Below, one piece after another: positions 1-7,715 of a stretch of DNA of 22,316 nucleotides; the first letter of the stretch is position 1; the number at the start of each line of letters is the position of its first letter. The position numbers were made by a program, and so were the translations under genes. The notes beneath the pieces were generated by a model. That model was given only the letters and a program-made list of their open reading frames with translations. It had not been told where the DNA came from and ran no database searches. The DNA lies in IMG/VR virus record IMGVR_UViG_3300042988_000982, positions 1 to 22,316 of that record, one strand, 5' to 3'. This DNA is from a virus.

Positions 1-97
1 GGTTCCGGCCGCCGAGAAGAATGCACCCCGCCTTGAAAAGCGCATTCGCCGGGTGATTGCCGAGGCCAAAGCCCGCGCGGAGAAAACCACAAAATGA
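1..97 (+). CDS. C-terminal end of an HK97-gp10-like tail/connector protein (partial)
   Basis: An open frame enters from the left edge (first full codon at base 2) and stops at TGA 95-97, overlapping the next start codon as ATGA. The visible 31 residues are highly basic and helical (RIRRVIAEAKARAEK). A gene immediately before a DUF3168-type tail completion gene is usually the HK97 gp10-like protein of the neck/tail junction, whose C-terminus is often a basic helix. The family is inferred from position and composition only, because most of the protein lies outside the window. Confidence 0.5.
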   Translation, partial: VPAAEKNAPRLEKRIRRVIAEAKARAEKTTK

Positions 98-522
98 AAT
101 CCGCCGCGTTGCAACAGGCAGTTTACACCCGGCTCAATGATAGCTCTGTCACGTCATTGTTATCGACGGCCTATTCACCATTGACCGCGATCTTCACGGA
201 TGTTCCGCAGTCGATAGACGCGGAGAAGGAAGCAAACTTTCCGTTTGTCACAATCGGCGCGGACACCATCACCCCGTTTGACGATAAGGACAGCAACGGT
301 GGAAGCGCTATTGTGCAGATCGACATTTGGGACAGGGCGTCCTCCATGCTCGATCTCAAGGCCCTGGCCGATGTGGTTGACGCGAGAATGCGCCGGCAGA
401 CTCTTTCCATTTCGGGCGTCACGCATATCACCACGGAACTTGATTCGAGCACGTTCACGCGCGACCCGGATGGGAAGACGAAACGTGCATTGATTCTCTA
501 CCGTGTCTTGTGGATTGCCTAA
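94..522 (+). CDS. Tail completion/terminator protein, DUF3168-like
   Basis: This 142-residue protein resembles the DUF3168 family, which caps the head-proximal end of siphovirus tails and joins them to the neck. Family-like features are the N-terminal helix (LQQAVYTRLND), the FPFVTIGADTITPFDDK segment where a short strand precedes a charged loop, the IVQIDIWDR strand, a helix (LKALADVVDARMR) and a closing strand ending in RVLWIA. The length is typical. The start codon overlaps the preceding stop (ATGA), suggesting translational coupling. It sits directly before the tail-tube genes, the expected order. The call is by motif recognition and synteny; exact homologue not checked. Confidence 0.8.
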   Translation: MKSAALQQAVYTRLNDSSVTSLLSTAYSPLTAIFTDVPQSIDAEKEANFPFVTIGADTITPFDDKDSNGGSAIVQIDIWDRASSMLDLKALADVVDARMRRQTLSISGVTHITTELDSSTFTRDPDGKTKRALILYRVLWIA

Positions 523-562
523 GCAGATTGTGCTATGAAGCACTAGTTAGTGAGGTTGCGTA

Positions 563-1243
563 ATGGCTTTGTCTGGCCGCTCGGTGCGTATTAGCCGCAA
601 TGGTTCTAATATCGTTGGCGCGCGGACGGACTCAGTAACGCTCAATAATGAGCCATTGGATATAACGGACAAAGACGATTCCGGCTGGCGCACGTTGCTT
701 GCCGACACCGGGTTGCGCAGCCTGTCTTGCGAAATCGAGGGCGTTCTCAAGGATGGCGTGCTTGCATCCGATGGCGTGGGCACGCCCACCTCGGCGCTCC
801 TCAAGGAATGCGTTGTCACCATTTCCGGCGTGGCCACCTTCACGGGCGATTTCTATTTGCAGAGCTTGCAGATTGGCGGGGAAATGGCCGATGTCGTGAC
901 CTTCACGGCCACGCTCGAAAGCGGCGAGTCCATGACCGCAACCATTGGCCCATATAACACGGTTCTCCCGGCCATCACGGGCACGCTCTCTGGCACTAAT
1001 ACCCAGACCACCACAAGCGGCACATGGGCGGGCGATGCAACAATCACCTATGCGTACCAGTGGCAGCGCAACGCCACGTCCGATCCCAATTCGCCGTCAT
1101 GGGCCAACATCGCGGCTGCGACAAGCACGACCTACGCGCTCACGGTCTCGGATACCGGAAAATATATCCGGTGCCGCGTCACGGCTACCAACTCAGTCGG
1201 ATCAACGATTGCCTTCTCTAACATTCGCGGACCTGTTGCCTAA
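563..1243 (+). CDS. Major tail tube protein, long form with C-terminal Ig-like domain
   Basis: The 226-residue protein has two parts. Residues 1 to about 128 match TP901-1-type tail tube proteins (ALSGR start, NNEPLDITDKDDSGWRT core, FTGDFYL strand, VTFTATLESG end). Residues about 131-226 form an Ig-like domain with YAYQWQRN, TSTTYALTVSDTGKYIRCRV and ATNSVGS motifs, as in surface-exposed Ig-like modules of phage structural proteins. The tube part is about 58% identical by hand count to the next gene. An SD (GAGG, 8 nt) precedes the ATG. The role is inferred to be a tube subunit that displays an Ig domain on the tail surface, similar in principle to lambda gpV. The 40-nt gap before it contains small inverted repeats (GTGCT/AGCAC and CACTA/TAGTG). 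Confidence 0.85.
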   Translation: MALSGRSVRISRNGSNIVGARTDSVTLNNEPLDITDKDDSGWRTLLADTGLRSLSCEIEGVLKDGVLASDGVGTPTSALLKECVVTISGVATFTGDFYLQSLQIGGEMADVVTFTATLESGESMTATIGPYNTVLPAITGTLSGTNTQTTTSGTWAGDATITYAYQWQRNATSDPNSPSWANIAAATSTTYALTVSDTGKYIRCRVTATNSVGSTIAFSNIRGPVA

Positions 1244-1260
1244 AGAAAGGACACTAGAAA

Positions 1261-1650
1261 ATGGCTGCTCTCTCTGGTCGGAAATTGCGCATCAAGCGGG
1301 GCTCAACCGCAATCGCGGGCGCGCGCTCCGATTCCATCACCATCAACAATGAGCCGATTGACATCACTGATAAGGATGACAGTGGTTGGCGCACCTATCT
1401 TGCAGACGTGGGCGTGCGCTCCATCGACTGTGAGGTTGAGGGCGTGCTTGATGACGCCACGTTCCTGGCGCTTGCCGTGGGCACCTCCTCGGCATTGCTG
1501 GAAGCCTACACCATCGACATCATTGGCCTTGGTGAGTTCACGGGCAACTTTTATCTGGCCTCGTTTGCGCTCACGGGCGAACAGGCGGATGCCACGACCT
1601 TCACCGCCTCGATTCAGTCGAGCGGCACGATCGCTTGGACGGCGGACTAA
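1261..1650 (+). CDS. Major tail tube protein, short form without Ig domain
   Basis: This 129-residue protein is a tandem paralogue of the tube domain of the preceding gene. It shares the ALSGR, NNEP-DITDKDDSGWRT, FTG-FYL and TFTA segments and stops where the first one enters its Ig-like domain. It has an AAAGGA SD about 10 nt before the ATG. It lies 17 nt downstream of the long form and 6 nt upstream of the chaperone gene. Either this is the bulk tube subunit and the long form a minor decorated one, or both polymerise together. The high similarity suggests a duplication followed by domain gain or loss. Confidence 0.85.
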   Translation: MAALSGRKLRIKRGSTAIAGARSDSITINNEPIDITDKDDSGWRTYLADVGVRSIDCEVEGVLDDATFLALAVGTSSALLEAYTIDIIGLGEFTGNFYLASFALTGEQADATTFTASIQSSGTIAWTAD

Positions 1651-1656
1651 GCGCAT

Positions 1657-2028
1657 ATGGCAGTCTTCCGCGAATTGACGATCACTTGGAAGGGTGTTGA
1701 ATACAAGTTCACCCCCTCCATGCGCCTCATGCGCTCCATCGAAATGAACGATATTTCGTTCACGGACATTGCCATCCGCACCTCGCGCGGGCGGCCGCCG
1801 ATCTCGCACATTGCAACCGTGCTGGCCAAGATGCTGCAAGCGGGCGGGGCGAAGGCCACCGAGGAGGAGGTTTATCAGGAGCTTGTCACGGGTTCGCAAG
1901 AAAGCGCGACTGAATTGGTTGGCCTTGTCCTCACCGCGTTTTCACCGAGTGAGGGCAGCGCAAAAAATCCCGACGCCCAGACCGAAAGCCCGCAGACGGC
2001 GAGGGCGACGGAGAATGCGGGCGGCTAG
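1657..2028 (+). CDS. Tail assembly chaperone (gpG-like)
   Basis: The 123-residue protein sits between the tail-tube and tape-measure genes, the invariant site of the tail assembly chaperone that wraps the tape measure before tube polymerisation. It begins with a β-rich segment (LTITWKGVEYKFTPSMRLMRSIE), continues with helices (ISHIATVLAKMLQAGGAKATEEEVYQEL) and ends in a polar, low-complexity tail, a common gpG layout. A slippery heptamer lies near the 3' end (1962-1968) and the -1 frame beyond it is open through the next reading frame. The 0-frame stop is TAG 2026-2028. Function is assigned by position, architecture and the frameshift signature. Confidence 0.8.
   Translation: MAVFRELTITWKGVEYKFTPSMRLMRSIEMNDISFTDIAIRTSRGRPPISHIATVLAKMLQAGGAKATEEEVYQELVTGSQESATELVGLVLTAFSPSEGSAKNPDAQTESPQTARATENAGG
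1962..1968 (+). promoter_or_regulatory. Probable -1 ribosomal frameshift site (A AAA AAT) of the G/G-T chaperone
   Basis: In the 0 frame the codons read GCA AAA AAT, so bases 1962-1968 fit the X XXY YYZ slippery consensus. Slipping back one base moves the ribosome into a frame with no stop codon from here to TAG 2220-2222. It is 58 nt upstream of the 0-frame stop. A weak GC-rich stem (CGCCC at 1974-1978 with GGGCG at 2003-2007) could act as a stimulator, but this is uncertain. Confidence 0.6.
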
Positions 2029-2222
2029 ATTGGGATGGAATGTATTTGTGGGCTCGGCAATGGGGCATCCAGCCTTCCGAGTTCTGGGAAATGACCATCC
2101 CTGAGTGGTGGCTTGAATATGAGATCAAGGCTCCGCAAGAGCCGGGGTCAAAGTATGCCGGGAAACTGACACGGGCCGATGTCGAGGAACTAAAGGGTTT
2201 ACTAAAAGATGGCTCAAGTTAG
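1968..2222 (+). CDS. gpT-like C-terminal part of the G-T chaperone (expressed by -1 frameshift)
   Basis: This frame is open from the slippery site. It reads through a Gly/Asp/Glu-rich linker and then LDWDGMYLWARQWG, PSEFWEMTIPEWW and a charged end. The LDW-(8)-G-x-xPxEFWxMT pattern is typical of the second tail chaperone part in alphaproteobacterial phages, and the DW lies upstream of the only ATG (2040). This favours frameshift translation over an independent start. The fusion would be about 188 residues (104 from G plus 84 here). If started independently at ATG 2040 the protein would have 60 residues. The stop overlaps the tape-measure start by 14 nt. By analogy with lambda, the T part would contact tube subunits while G coats the tape measure. 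Confidence 0.65.
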   Translation, partial: SRRPDRKPADGEGDGECGRLDWDGMYLWARQWGIQPSEFWEMTIPEWWLEYEIKAPQEPGSKYAGKLTRADVEELKGLLKDGSS

Positions 2223-3885
2223 CGGCATTGAAGTCAAGTTTTCCGGGGATACCTCGGGACTAGACCGCGCCATAGGGCGGGCCAATAGTTCAATTGCGAC
2301 CTTCGCCAAGTCGGCAGCGGCGGGCCTCGCGGGCGCGTTGTCCGTTGGCGCATTCGTGGCGGCGGGCCGTGCGGCCCTCAATTTCGCTGATGACATTGGC
2401 AAGATGTCTCAGAAGGTGGGCATGTCCACCGAGGCCCTGTCCAAGTTGACATATGCGGCCAAGTTGTCAGACGTTTCCATGCAAGAGTTGCAAGTTGGAG
2501 TCCAGCAACTCGCAAAGAACATGGAAGCGGGCTCCGAGGGCCTGGCGGCGCTCGGCATCAGCGCCACGGATAGCGCGGGCAATCTCCGGTCCACGGCGGA
2601 AGTTTTCGCGGACGTGGCGGAAGCTTTCGCCAACATGGAGGATGGCGCGGGCAAGACCGCCATTGCCATGAACATATTCGGCCGCTCGGGCGCGCAGTTG
2701 ATTCCGCTCCTCAACTCGGGCAAGCGCGGCCTTAACGAAATGGGCAACGAGGCCCAACGACTCGGCGTTGTCATTTCGCAGGATGCGGCCAAGTCTGCCG
2801 AGCGTTTCAATGACAACCTCACGCGCTTGCAAGAGGCAATGAGCGGGATTGCGCAGGAGGTCACGCGCGACCTTTTGCCATCGCTCATCGGCATCTCGGA
2901 AGCATTGCTAGAGATCGTCAAATCTGGTTCCCCGGCCCGGCAATTCCTGAGTGACACGGCGGTTTTCCTCGAGGAATGGGGGCCATCCCTTTCCAACACG
3001 CGGCGCGAGATCGAATCCATAACCGAGGCGCTGCGATACCTCGGGATACTCGGCCCGAAACTGTTGGAAATAGACGTTCCCGGCGCGGACATTGCCCCGG
3101 ATGCGCCCGGCGGTGGCGGAAAGAGCAAGGCCCCGAGCCTCGGCGGCGGCAGTAGCGGCGGATCGAGCGGCGACACAATGCGGATGCCCGGCATCCCCGG
3201 CGCGGATGAGGTTGACGCATTCTTCATTGACCGCCTGGCCGCAATCCAAGAAGGCTTTATGACCGAGCGCGAAATACTCATCGAGGAGTACGCGGCTAAC
3301 CAAGCGGTGCTGCAAGGGGCGCTTGATAACAAGCTGCTATCCGAGCAGGAATATCAAACCCTGTCCACACAGTTGGCCGAGAAGCACGCCAAGGCGCTTT
3401 CACAAATTCAGAGCATCCAGTTGCAGGAAAACCTTGCGCTGGCGAGTGATTTCTTCGGCTCAATGCAACAGATCGCAGAGCAGGGCGGCAAGAAGGCCAC
3501 CAAGATCGCCAAGGTGTTCGGCATCGCCCAGGCGCTTATTTCCACATTCCAAGGCGCGGCGCGGGCGTTGACCCTGCCATTCCCGGCAAACCTCGCGGCG
3601 TATGCCACCACCTTGGCGCAAGGCATGAGCGCCGTTGCGGCCATCAAGGGCGTTTCCGAGAGCGGTGGCGGTGGCGGCGGCTCTGGTGGAGCGGCGCGCG
3701 GCGGGAGTCGCGGTGGTGCGGGCGGCGGCGGCAACTCGGGCGGGGGCGGCGGTCCCACAACCACATTCTCATTTACCCTGATGAATGACCCGATGGGATT
3801 TGGCGAAAAGTTCGCCCGGCAATTCATTGACCAATTGAACAGCACGCAACGCAACGGCGGGCAGATTCGCGGAGTGATCGCCTAA
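2209..3885 (+). CDS. Tail tape measure protein
   Basis: The 558-residue protein has the classic tape-measure start (VSGIEVKFSGDTSGLDRAIGRANSSI), a small Ala/Gly-rich hydrophobic stretch near residues 35-55, then the conserved block LNFADDIGKMSQKVGMSTEALSKL and long predicted helices. A Gly/Ser-rich segment splits it near residues 300-325, and a strongly Gly-rich tract lies near residues 485-515, followed by a short closing domain (TFSFTLMNDPMGFGEKFARQF). It sets tail length during assembly; at the usual ~1.5 Å per residue this predicts a short tail of roughly 80-85 nm. Its start overlaps the chaperone stop and its stop overlaps the next ATG (TAATG). Confidence 0.93.
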   Translation: MAQVSGIEVKFSGDTSGLDRAIGRANSSIATFAKSAAAGLAGALSVGAFVAAGRAALNFADDIGKMSQKVGMSTEALSKLTYAAKLSDVSMQELQVGVQQLAKNMEAGSEGLAALGISATDSAGNLRSTAEVFADVAEAFANMEDGAGKTAIAMNIFGRSGAQLIPLLNSGKRGLNEMGNEAQRLGVVISQDAAKSAERFNDNLTRLQEAMSGIAQEVTRDLLPSLIGISEALLEIVKSGSPARQFLSDTAVFLEEWGPSLSNTRREIESITEALRYLGILGPKLLEIDVPGADIAPDAPGGGGKSKAPSLGGGSSGGSSGDTMRMPGIPGADEVDAFFIDRLAAIQEGFMTEREILIEEYAANQAVLQGALDNKLLSEQEYQTLSTQLAEKHAKALSQIQSIQLQENLALASDFFGSMQQIAEQGGKKATKIAKVFGIAQALISTFQGAARALTLPFPANLAAYATTLAQGMSAVAAIKGVSESGGGGGGSGGAARGGSRGGAGGGGNSGGGGGPTTTFSFTLMNDPMGFGEKFARQFIDQLNSTQRNGGQIRGVIA

Positions 3886-4487
3886 TGGCTGATATTAAGA
3901 TTTCGGCACTAACCGCTCTCACGGGGGCCAACAGCGCCACGGATGATGTCTATGTAGTGGTGGACACCAGCGCGGTTGAAACCAAGAAGCAGACCCGCGC
4001 GGAACTGTTTAGCAGCATCCCGGCCGCAACATTCGTGGGCGCGAATATCTGGAATGACGCGGGCGCGAATGTCGATCAGCGCATGGAAGGCGACACCGAC
4101 GCCAACCTGTTTTTCCTTGACGCATCGGTTGACAATATCGGGATAGGTACGGCAACCCCAACGTCTAAGCTCCACGTTGGCGGCTCGTTCGCCTTGCCTG
4201 TTCCGGTCACGGTCACGGCCAACTATACGGTTGCCGCGACTGATTTCTGCATCATCAACAATCGCGCCGCCTCCAACACGCTCACGCTCCCGGCCGCCGC
4301 GTCATTCCCTGGTCGGATTTTGCTTGTCGTGACCATTCAAGCGCAAACGGTTGTTTCGGCCTCGTCCAACGTGGTGCCGAGACTGGGCGGTTCGGCGGGT
4401 ACGGCCATTCTCGCGGCGACAGACGGCGCGTGGGCGTTGCTCCAATCGAATGCTACCAACTGGGTTGCAATCGCGGGTACGCCATAA
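3885..4487 (+). CDS. Fibre-like tail protein of unknown role
   Basis: This 200-residue protein opens with DIKISALTAL and DDVYVVVDTSAVETKKQTRAEL, an N-terminal pattern common in phage and prophage fibre or appendage proteins. It contains NIGIGTATPTSKLHV, a motif typical of tail-fibre shafts, and its second half (VTVTANYTVAATDFCIINN onwards) is Thr/Ala/Val-rich and β-structured. It lies between the tape measure and distal-tail-like genes, joined to both by TAATG overlaps. That is an unusual place for a fibre gene, so a tail-tip decoration or side fibre is possible. No catalytic motif is visible. Confidence 0.6.
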   Translation: MADIKISALTALTGANSATDDVYVVVDTSAVETKKQTRAELFSSIPAATFVGANIWNDAGANVDQRMEGDTDANLFFLDASVDNIGIGTATPTSKLHVGGSFALPVPVTVTANYTVAATDFCIINNRAASNTLTLPAAASFPGRILLVVTIQAQTVVSASSNVVPRLGGSAGTAILAATDGAWALLQSNATNWVAIAGTP

Positions 4488-5269
4488 TGACAGTCAACAC
4501 CGCTGGTTTCACGCTCGGGTCAAACTATGCGCTCACCAATGCGCGGATTCTCTATGACCCGCTCACGGGCACCGTCACGGGCGACGGCACGACTCCGAGC
4601 TATGCGGCCAATGACTACACGAATCAACGCTGGCAACTCGCCCCCGGCACTCAGGCATGGACCTTGCAGACGGCGGCCGATGACACGGTTGATTGCGTTT
4701 TTATCGCGGCGCACAATCTCTCGGGCAAGACGGTCACGATCTCCACGGCAGCGACGGCGGGCGGCGCGCACACAACCCGCGCCACGGTAACGCCCACCGA
4801 TAACACGGCAATATGTGCCCTGTTCAATAACGCCGGGGTTGCCTACACCATCCGCGAGGTGAAAGTCACGGTTAACGATGGCACGGACGTTGCAATCGGC
4901 ATCATCCGCGCGGGCGTGGCCTTGCAAATGCCCATCCCGCTTTACGGCGGGCATCGGCCCTACAACCTCAACCGCATCACCGAGGCCCAACAGCAATTCA
5001 GCGAAACGGGCCAGTGGCTCGGGCGCATCATCAAGCGCCAGGCGGCAACCACCGCGTATAGTTGGGAATATCTGACGGCCTCTTGGTATGATGCGAATTT
5101 CGAGCCCTTCGCGCAAACCCTGCCGCTGAATCCGTTTTGCATCGCCGGCAACCCCTCGAAAATCACCTCAGACGTTGGATTCGTTTGGACCGACAGAGAT
5201 ATTGAAGTGTCCAATATGGGGGTTAAGGACTACCGCTCGGTTAGCCTTCCGGTGACGGGTTACTACTGA
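4487..5269 (+). CDS. Putative distal tail (Dit-like) protein
   Basis: The chosen ATG overlaps the previous stop (TAATG) and gives 260 residues; an upstream alternative start at 4430 would read 57 nt into the preceding gene out of frame and is less likely. The N-terminal half is β-rich (TVNTAGFTLGSNYALTNARI). The C-terminal half carries FSETGQWLGRIIKRQ, WDYLT-like and PLNPFCIAGNPSKITSDVGFVW segments and ends in SLPVTGYY. The protein resembles tail proteins found just upstream of hub genes in alphaproteobacterial siphoviruses. Position between tape measure and hub indicates a baseplate or distal-tail ring, but the Dit fold is not proven from sequence alone. Confidence 0.55.
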   Translation: MTVNTAGFTLGSNYALTNARILYDPLTGTVTGDGTTPSYAANDYTNQRWQLAPGTQAWTLQTAADDTVDCVFIAAHNLSGKTVTISTAATAGGAHTTRATVTPTDNTAICALFNNAGVAYTIREVKVTVNDGTDVAIGIIRAGVALQMPIPLYGGHRPYNLNRITEAQQQFSETGQWLGRIIKRQAATTAYSWEYLTASWYDANFEPFAQTLPLNPFCIAGNPSKITSDVGFVWTDRDIEVSNMGVKDYRSVSLPVTGYY

Positions 5270-7068
5270 TGCCGTTTGCCGCGCGCCCCATAGAAATGGT
5301 CGAGATTATTCAGCCGCTCTGCTCCCGCACGTTCGGCACCTCGCCATGTCTTGCAACGGGTGACAAGTGCTGGAACACCACCAAGACTTGCACCTATACA
5401 TCGGCGCTCGATCTCAGCAAATCGCTTTATCTCCGGTTCGTCGGCCAGAACGTCTATGAATGGCAGGATAACAATATCAACCTACTGGCCGAGAGCGGCG
5501 ACACGCTCATTTCGGAAGCCTCCTCACCCTTCCTCATTGACTACCTATACCAACCCGCCTTGGATATTCCGGCGCTCATTGGTTACAACACCGCGCCAAC
5601 GGTGTTGAATGTTGCCTCGGGTTCGCGCGACAAGGGGCCGCTAGGGTATCGCGCGGTATGTCAAGTCAACATCAAGGATTTCCCTTGGAATGACATTGGC
5701 ACAGACCCCTATGTGAGCACCCGCGCCTATGTGCCCGAGGAGCAGGGGTCATTCTGGACAAAATGGCTGGCGCGGAATCCGTATCATGTCGGCTATACGC
5801 TCAACATCTATGAGGGCTATTTAGGCGACGCCTTAAGCGCCATGACAAAGCGCGAGTATGTGATTGAAAAAATCGACTTTGGCAAGGATGGTGTGTCCAT
5901 TACCGCCAAGGATGTGTTGCGCAAGGTCACGGATACCAACCTCACCGCGCCCTATCTTTCCCCCGGCGAACTGGCCGCCGCGATCACCGATGTTGCAACC
6001 GAGTTGACGGTGGCGGGTGCCGTGCTGGCCGACTATCCGGCGACGGGCTATCTCCGCATCAATAGCGAAATCATCCAATATTCGGAACGATACGAAACCG
6101 ATAGCAGCAACCTCTATTTCGGCGGCCTCACGCGCGCCCAAGGCGGCACCACGGCGGCGGCGCATGCCCAGAATGACCGCGCGCAACGGGTCATCTATTA
6201 CAATGATGAGCCCTTCCATGATGTGCTCTATGATCTTCTTGTGAATTGGGGCGGCATCCCCGAGGCATATATCGACTATTCCGCATGGGATGCGGAAAAG
6301 ACAACCTATCGGCCCGATTACAATTTCACGGCATTCATAGCCGACCCCACCAAGATTGACGATCTCGCGGGCGAGGTATGTCTGCAAGCCTTGGCAAATG
6401 TCTGGTGGGATGAGCGGGCGCAACAGATCGTGATGAAGGCGGTAAAGCCCGAGCCGTCGCCTTACCTATTGACCGATGATGACGCCATTGTTGCGGGCTC
6501 GTTCTCGATCCGCGAGAAGCCCGAGGAGCGGGCGTCTCAGGTCCACGTCTATTATATCCAACGCACACCGACAGCCAGCGTCACAGAGAAGGCCAACTAT
6601 TCGCGCGTTGCGGTCTACATCGACGTTGCGAAACAGGTTGACTATGGTGGGGAGCCCCAGATTCGGGAGCTATATTGTCGGTTCATTCCAAGCCAGGCCA
6701 TCGCCAACACGCTGGCGAATAGCTATCTCAGCCGCTTTTCGGATGTGCGGCGCGAGGCAACATTTGACCTTTCTGCAAAGGATGCTTTTGGCATTTGGAC
6801 GGGCTCGGTTGTCACGATCCGACATTTCCTTGATGTGGACTATACGGGCGCGGCGCGCGATGGCGAATGGCTCATCACGTCAGCCGAGGTGGCGCGCAAT
6901 GGCCTGACATACCGCTTCACGGCGGAAGACAATGAAAAGGGCGGCGTTCTCTGGACGTGGCTCGATGCGGCCGGCCTCGATGCCGAGGGCGTGGCACAAG
7001 ATTATGTCTGGCTCGATGATGACGGAAATGATTTGAGTGCAGTTCCCCAACCCTACAGGTGGCTCTAA
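5269..7068 (+). CDS. Tail hub/tip protein with N-terminal Cys cluster
   Basis: This 599-residue protein is the largest tail-tip component and probably the central hub, equivalent to gp27/J-type proteins that close the tube. Four cysteines near the N-terminus (C18, C27, C34, C41) have spacing X8-X6-X6, reminiscent of the Fe-S binding region of lambda gpL. A middle segment near residues 235-305 has the recurring tail-tip insertion pattern GLTRAQGGTTAAAHA. The later part (DDLAGEVCLQALANVWWDERAQQIV) and the C-terminal FDLSAKDAFGIWTGSVVTIRH block are typical of hub domains. The TGATG-type overlap with the preceding gene indicates coupling. Confidence 0.75.
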   Translation: MPFAARPIEMVEIIQPLCSRTFGTSPCLATGDKCWNTTKTCTYTSALDLSKSLYLRFVGQNVYEWQDNNINLLAESGDTLISEASSPFLIDYLYQPALDIPALIGYNTAPTVLNVASGSRDKGPLGYRAVCQVNIKDFPWNDIGTDPYVSTRAYVPEEQGSFWTKWLARNPYHVGYTLNIYEGYLGDALSAMTKREYVIEKIDFGKDGVSITAKDVLRKVTDTNLTAPYLSPGELAAAITDVATELTVAGAVLADYPATGYLRINSEIIQYSERYETDSSNLYFGGLTRAQGGTTAAAHAQNDRAQRVIYYNDEPFHDVLYDLLVNWGGIPEAYIDYSAWDAEKTTYRPDYNFTAFIADPTKIDDLAGEVCLQALANVWWDERAQQIVMKAVKPEPSPYLLTDDDAIVAGSFSIREKPEERASQVHVYYIQRTPTASVTEKANYSRVAVYIDVAKQVDYGGEPQIRELYCRFIPSQAIANTLANSYLSRFSDVRREATFDLSAKDAFGIWTGSVVTIRHFLDVDYTGAARDGEWLITSAEVARNGLTYRFTAEDNEKGGVLWTWLDAAGLDAEGVAQDYVWLDDDGNDLSAVPQPYRWL

Positions 7069-7674
7069 ATGACAACCTATTCCACGATTTCAAACGCGGC
7101 TGTTGCCGTTGGCGCGATTCCATCCAGCACCACCGTCACGGCGCTCCGTGACAACCCGATTGCAATTGCAGAAGCGGCGGCCGGCGCACCTGTCATTTTT
7201 GCCGGGTGGCACCCGGTAACCAAGGTAACGGTTGGGGATGGTGTGATAGGCAAATATTATGACTTTTCAGTTGACGGCGCGGTTGCCTCGATCACGTCGC
7301 CCGATTTTGAAGATGGATATGAATATAGGATTATAATTGACGGCGCGAGTCATGGTAGCGGCGCAAGCCGGGCGTTTAGCGTTGGTCTATATGAGGAAAC
7401 CGACGCGGCTTATGAAACGGTTTACACCTCCGCGACAATAGCGTCATCGCAAACGGTCTTCCTTGATATGGAAATACTAATGCCCAGGCTATCAAAGGCA
7501 ACACACATTGTCAGGGTTAACGGAAGGGTCAGCGGTGTCACAATCAACGACACATGGCTGACAAGCGGAACGAATAAAATTCTCAATGTCAAATTCAATT
7601 GGGATGGCGGAATCACGTTTGACGCTGGCAAGGTGTACTTGTTCCGCCGCCGCGAGTTCGCGTCTCTTGACTAA
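7069..7674 (+). CDS. Tail tip-associated structural protein, unknown function
   Basis: The ATG directly follows the hub stop (TAA|ATG). The 201-residue product is predicted mostly β-stranded with no obvious membrane segment. It contains GKYYDFSVDGAVASITSPDFEDGYEYRI-type strands and a C-terminal segment FNWDGGITFDAGKVYLFRRRE. Codon use is slightly less GC-rich than its neighbours (many ATA and AAA codons near 7320-7600), a possible mark of recent acquisition. Its place after the hub suggests an accessory tip or receptor-binding part. No family is recognised. It is the last gene before the first regulatory gap. Confidence 0.6.
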   Translation: MTTYSTISNAAVAVGAIPSSTTVTALRDNPIAIAEAAAGAPVIFAGWHPVTKVTVGDGVIGKYYDFSVDGAVASITSPDFEDGYEYRIIIDGASHGSGASRAFSVGLYEETDAAYETVYTSATIASSQTVFLDMEILMPRLSKATHIVRVNGRVSGVTINDTWLTSGTNKILNVKFNWDGGITFDAGKVYLFRRREFASLD

Positions 7675-7677
7675 GAC

Positions 7678-7699
7678 TTGCGCAATATTGCGCTATTTA
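7678..7699 (+). repeat. Copy 1 of a conserved intergenic palindromic motif
   Basis: The 22-bp motif starts with TTGCGCAATATTGC and ends with ATTTA. Twenty of 22 positions match copy 2 at 9885-9906. It includes a perfect 14-bp palindrome, GCGCAATATTGCGC (7680-7693). It begins 75 nt before the start codon at 7753; copy 2 begins 77 nt before the start codon at 9962. A binding site for a dimeric regulator is the simplest explanation (inference). Confidence 0.65.
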
Positions 7700-7714
7700 G
7701 TGACTAAGTAGCGC
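7690..7714 (+). repeat. Inverted repeat between structural gene blocks
   Basis: The arms GCGCTATTTAGT and ACTAAGTAGCGC flank a single G and pair with one T·G wobble, giving about 11 bp with a 3-nt loop. It shares the bases GCGC (7690-7693) with the adjacent 14-bp palindrome. No U-tract follows directly, so a plain intrinsic terminator is unlikely. It could be an operator or an mRNA-stabilising hairpin for the upstream tail transcript. Confidence 0.6.
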
Positions 7715-7715
7715 G

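Noticed and set aside
1303-1899. Antisense frame of 198 codons opposite tail tube and chaperone genes
   Set aside because: Spans two well-supported genes on the other strand and looks like non-coding translation.
2409-3332. Long antisense frame (307 codons) opposite the tape measure gene
   Set aside because: Shadow of a GC-rich gene; composition is Ser/Pro/Arg-rich, no recognisable domain, no SD.
3355-3376. A DnaA-box-like string (TGTCCACAC) in the tape measure gene
   Set aside because: Single weak match within a coding sequence, no cluster; not an origin signal.
4430-4486. Upstream start for the distal-tail-like gene
   Set aside because: It would overlap the preceding gene out of frame by 58 nt; ATG 4487 fits the TAATG pattern of neighbours.
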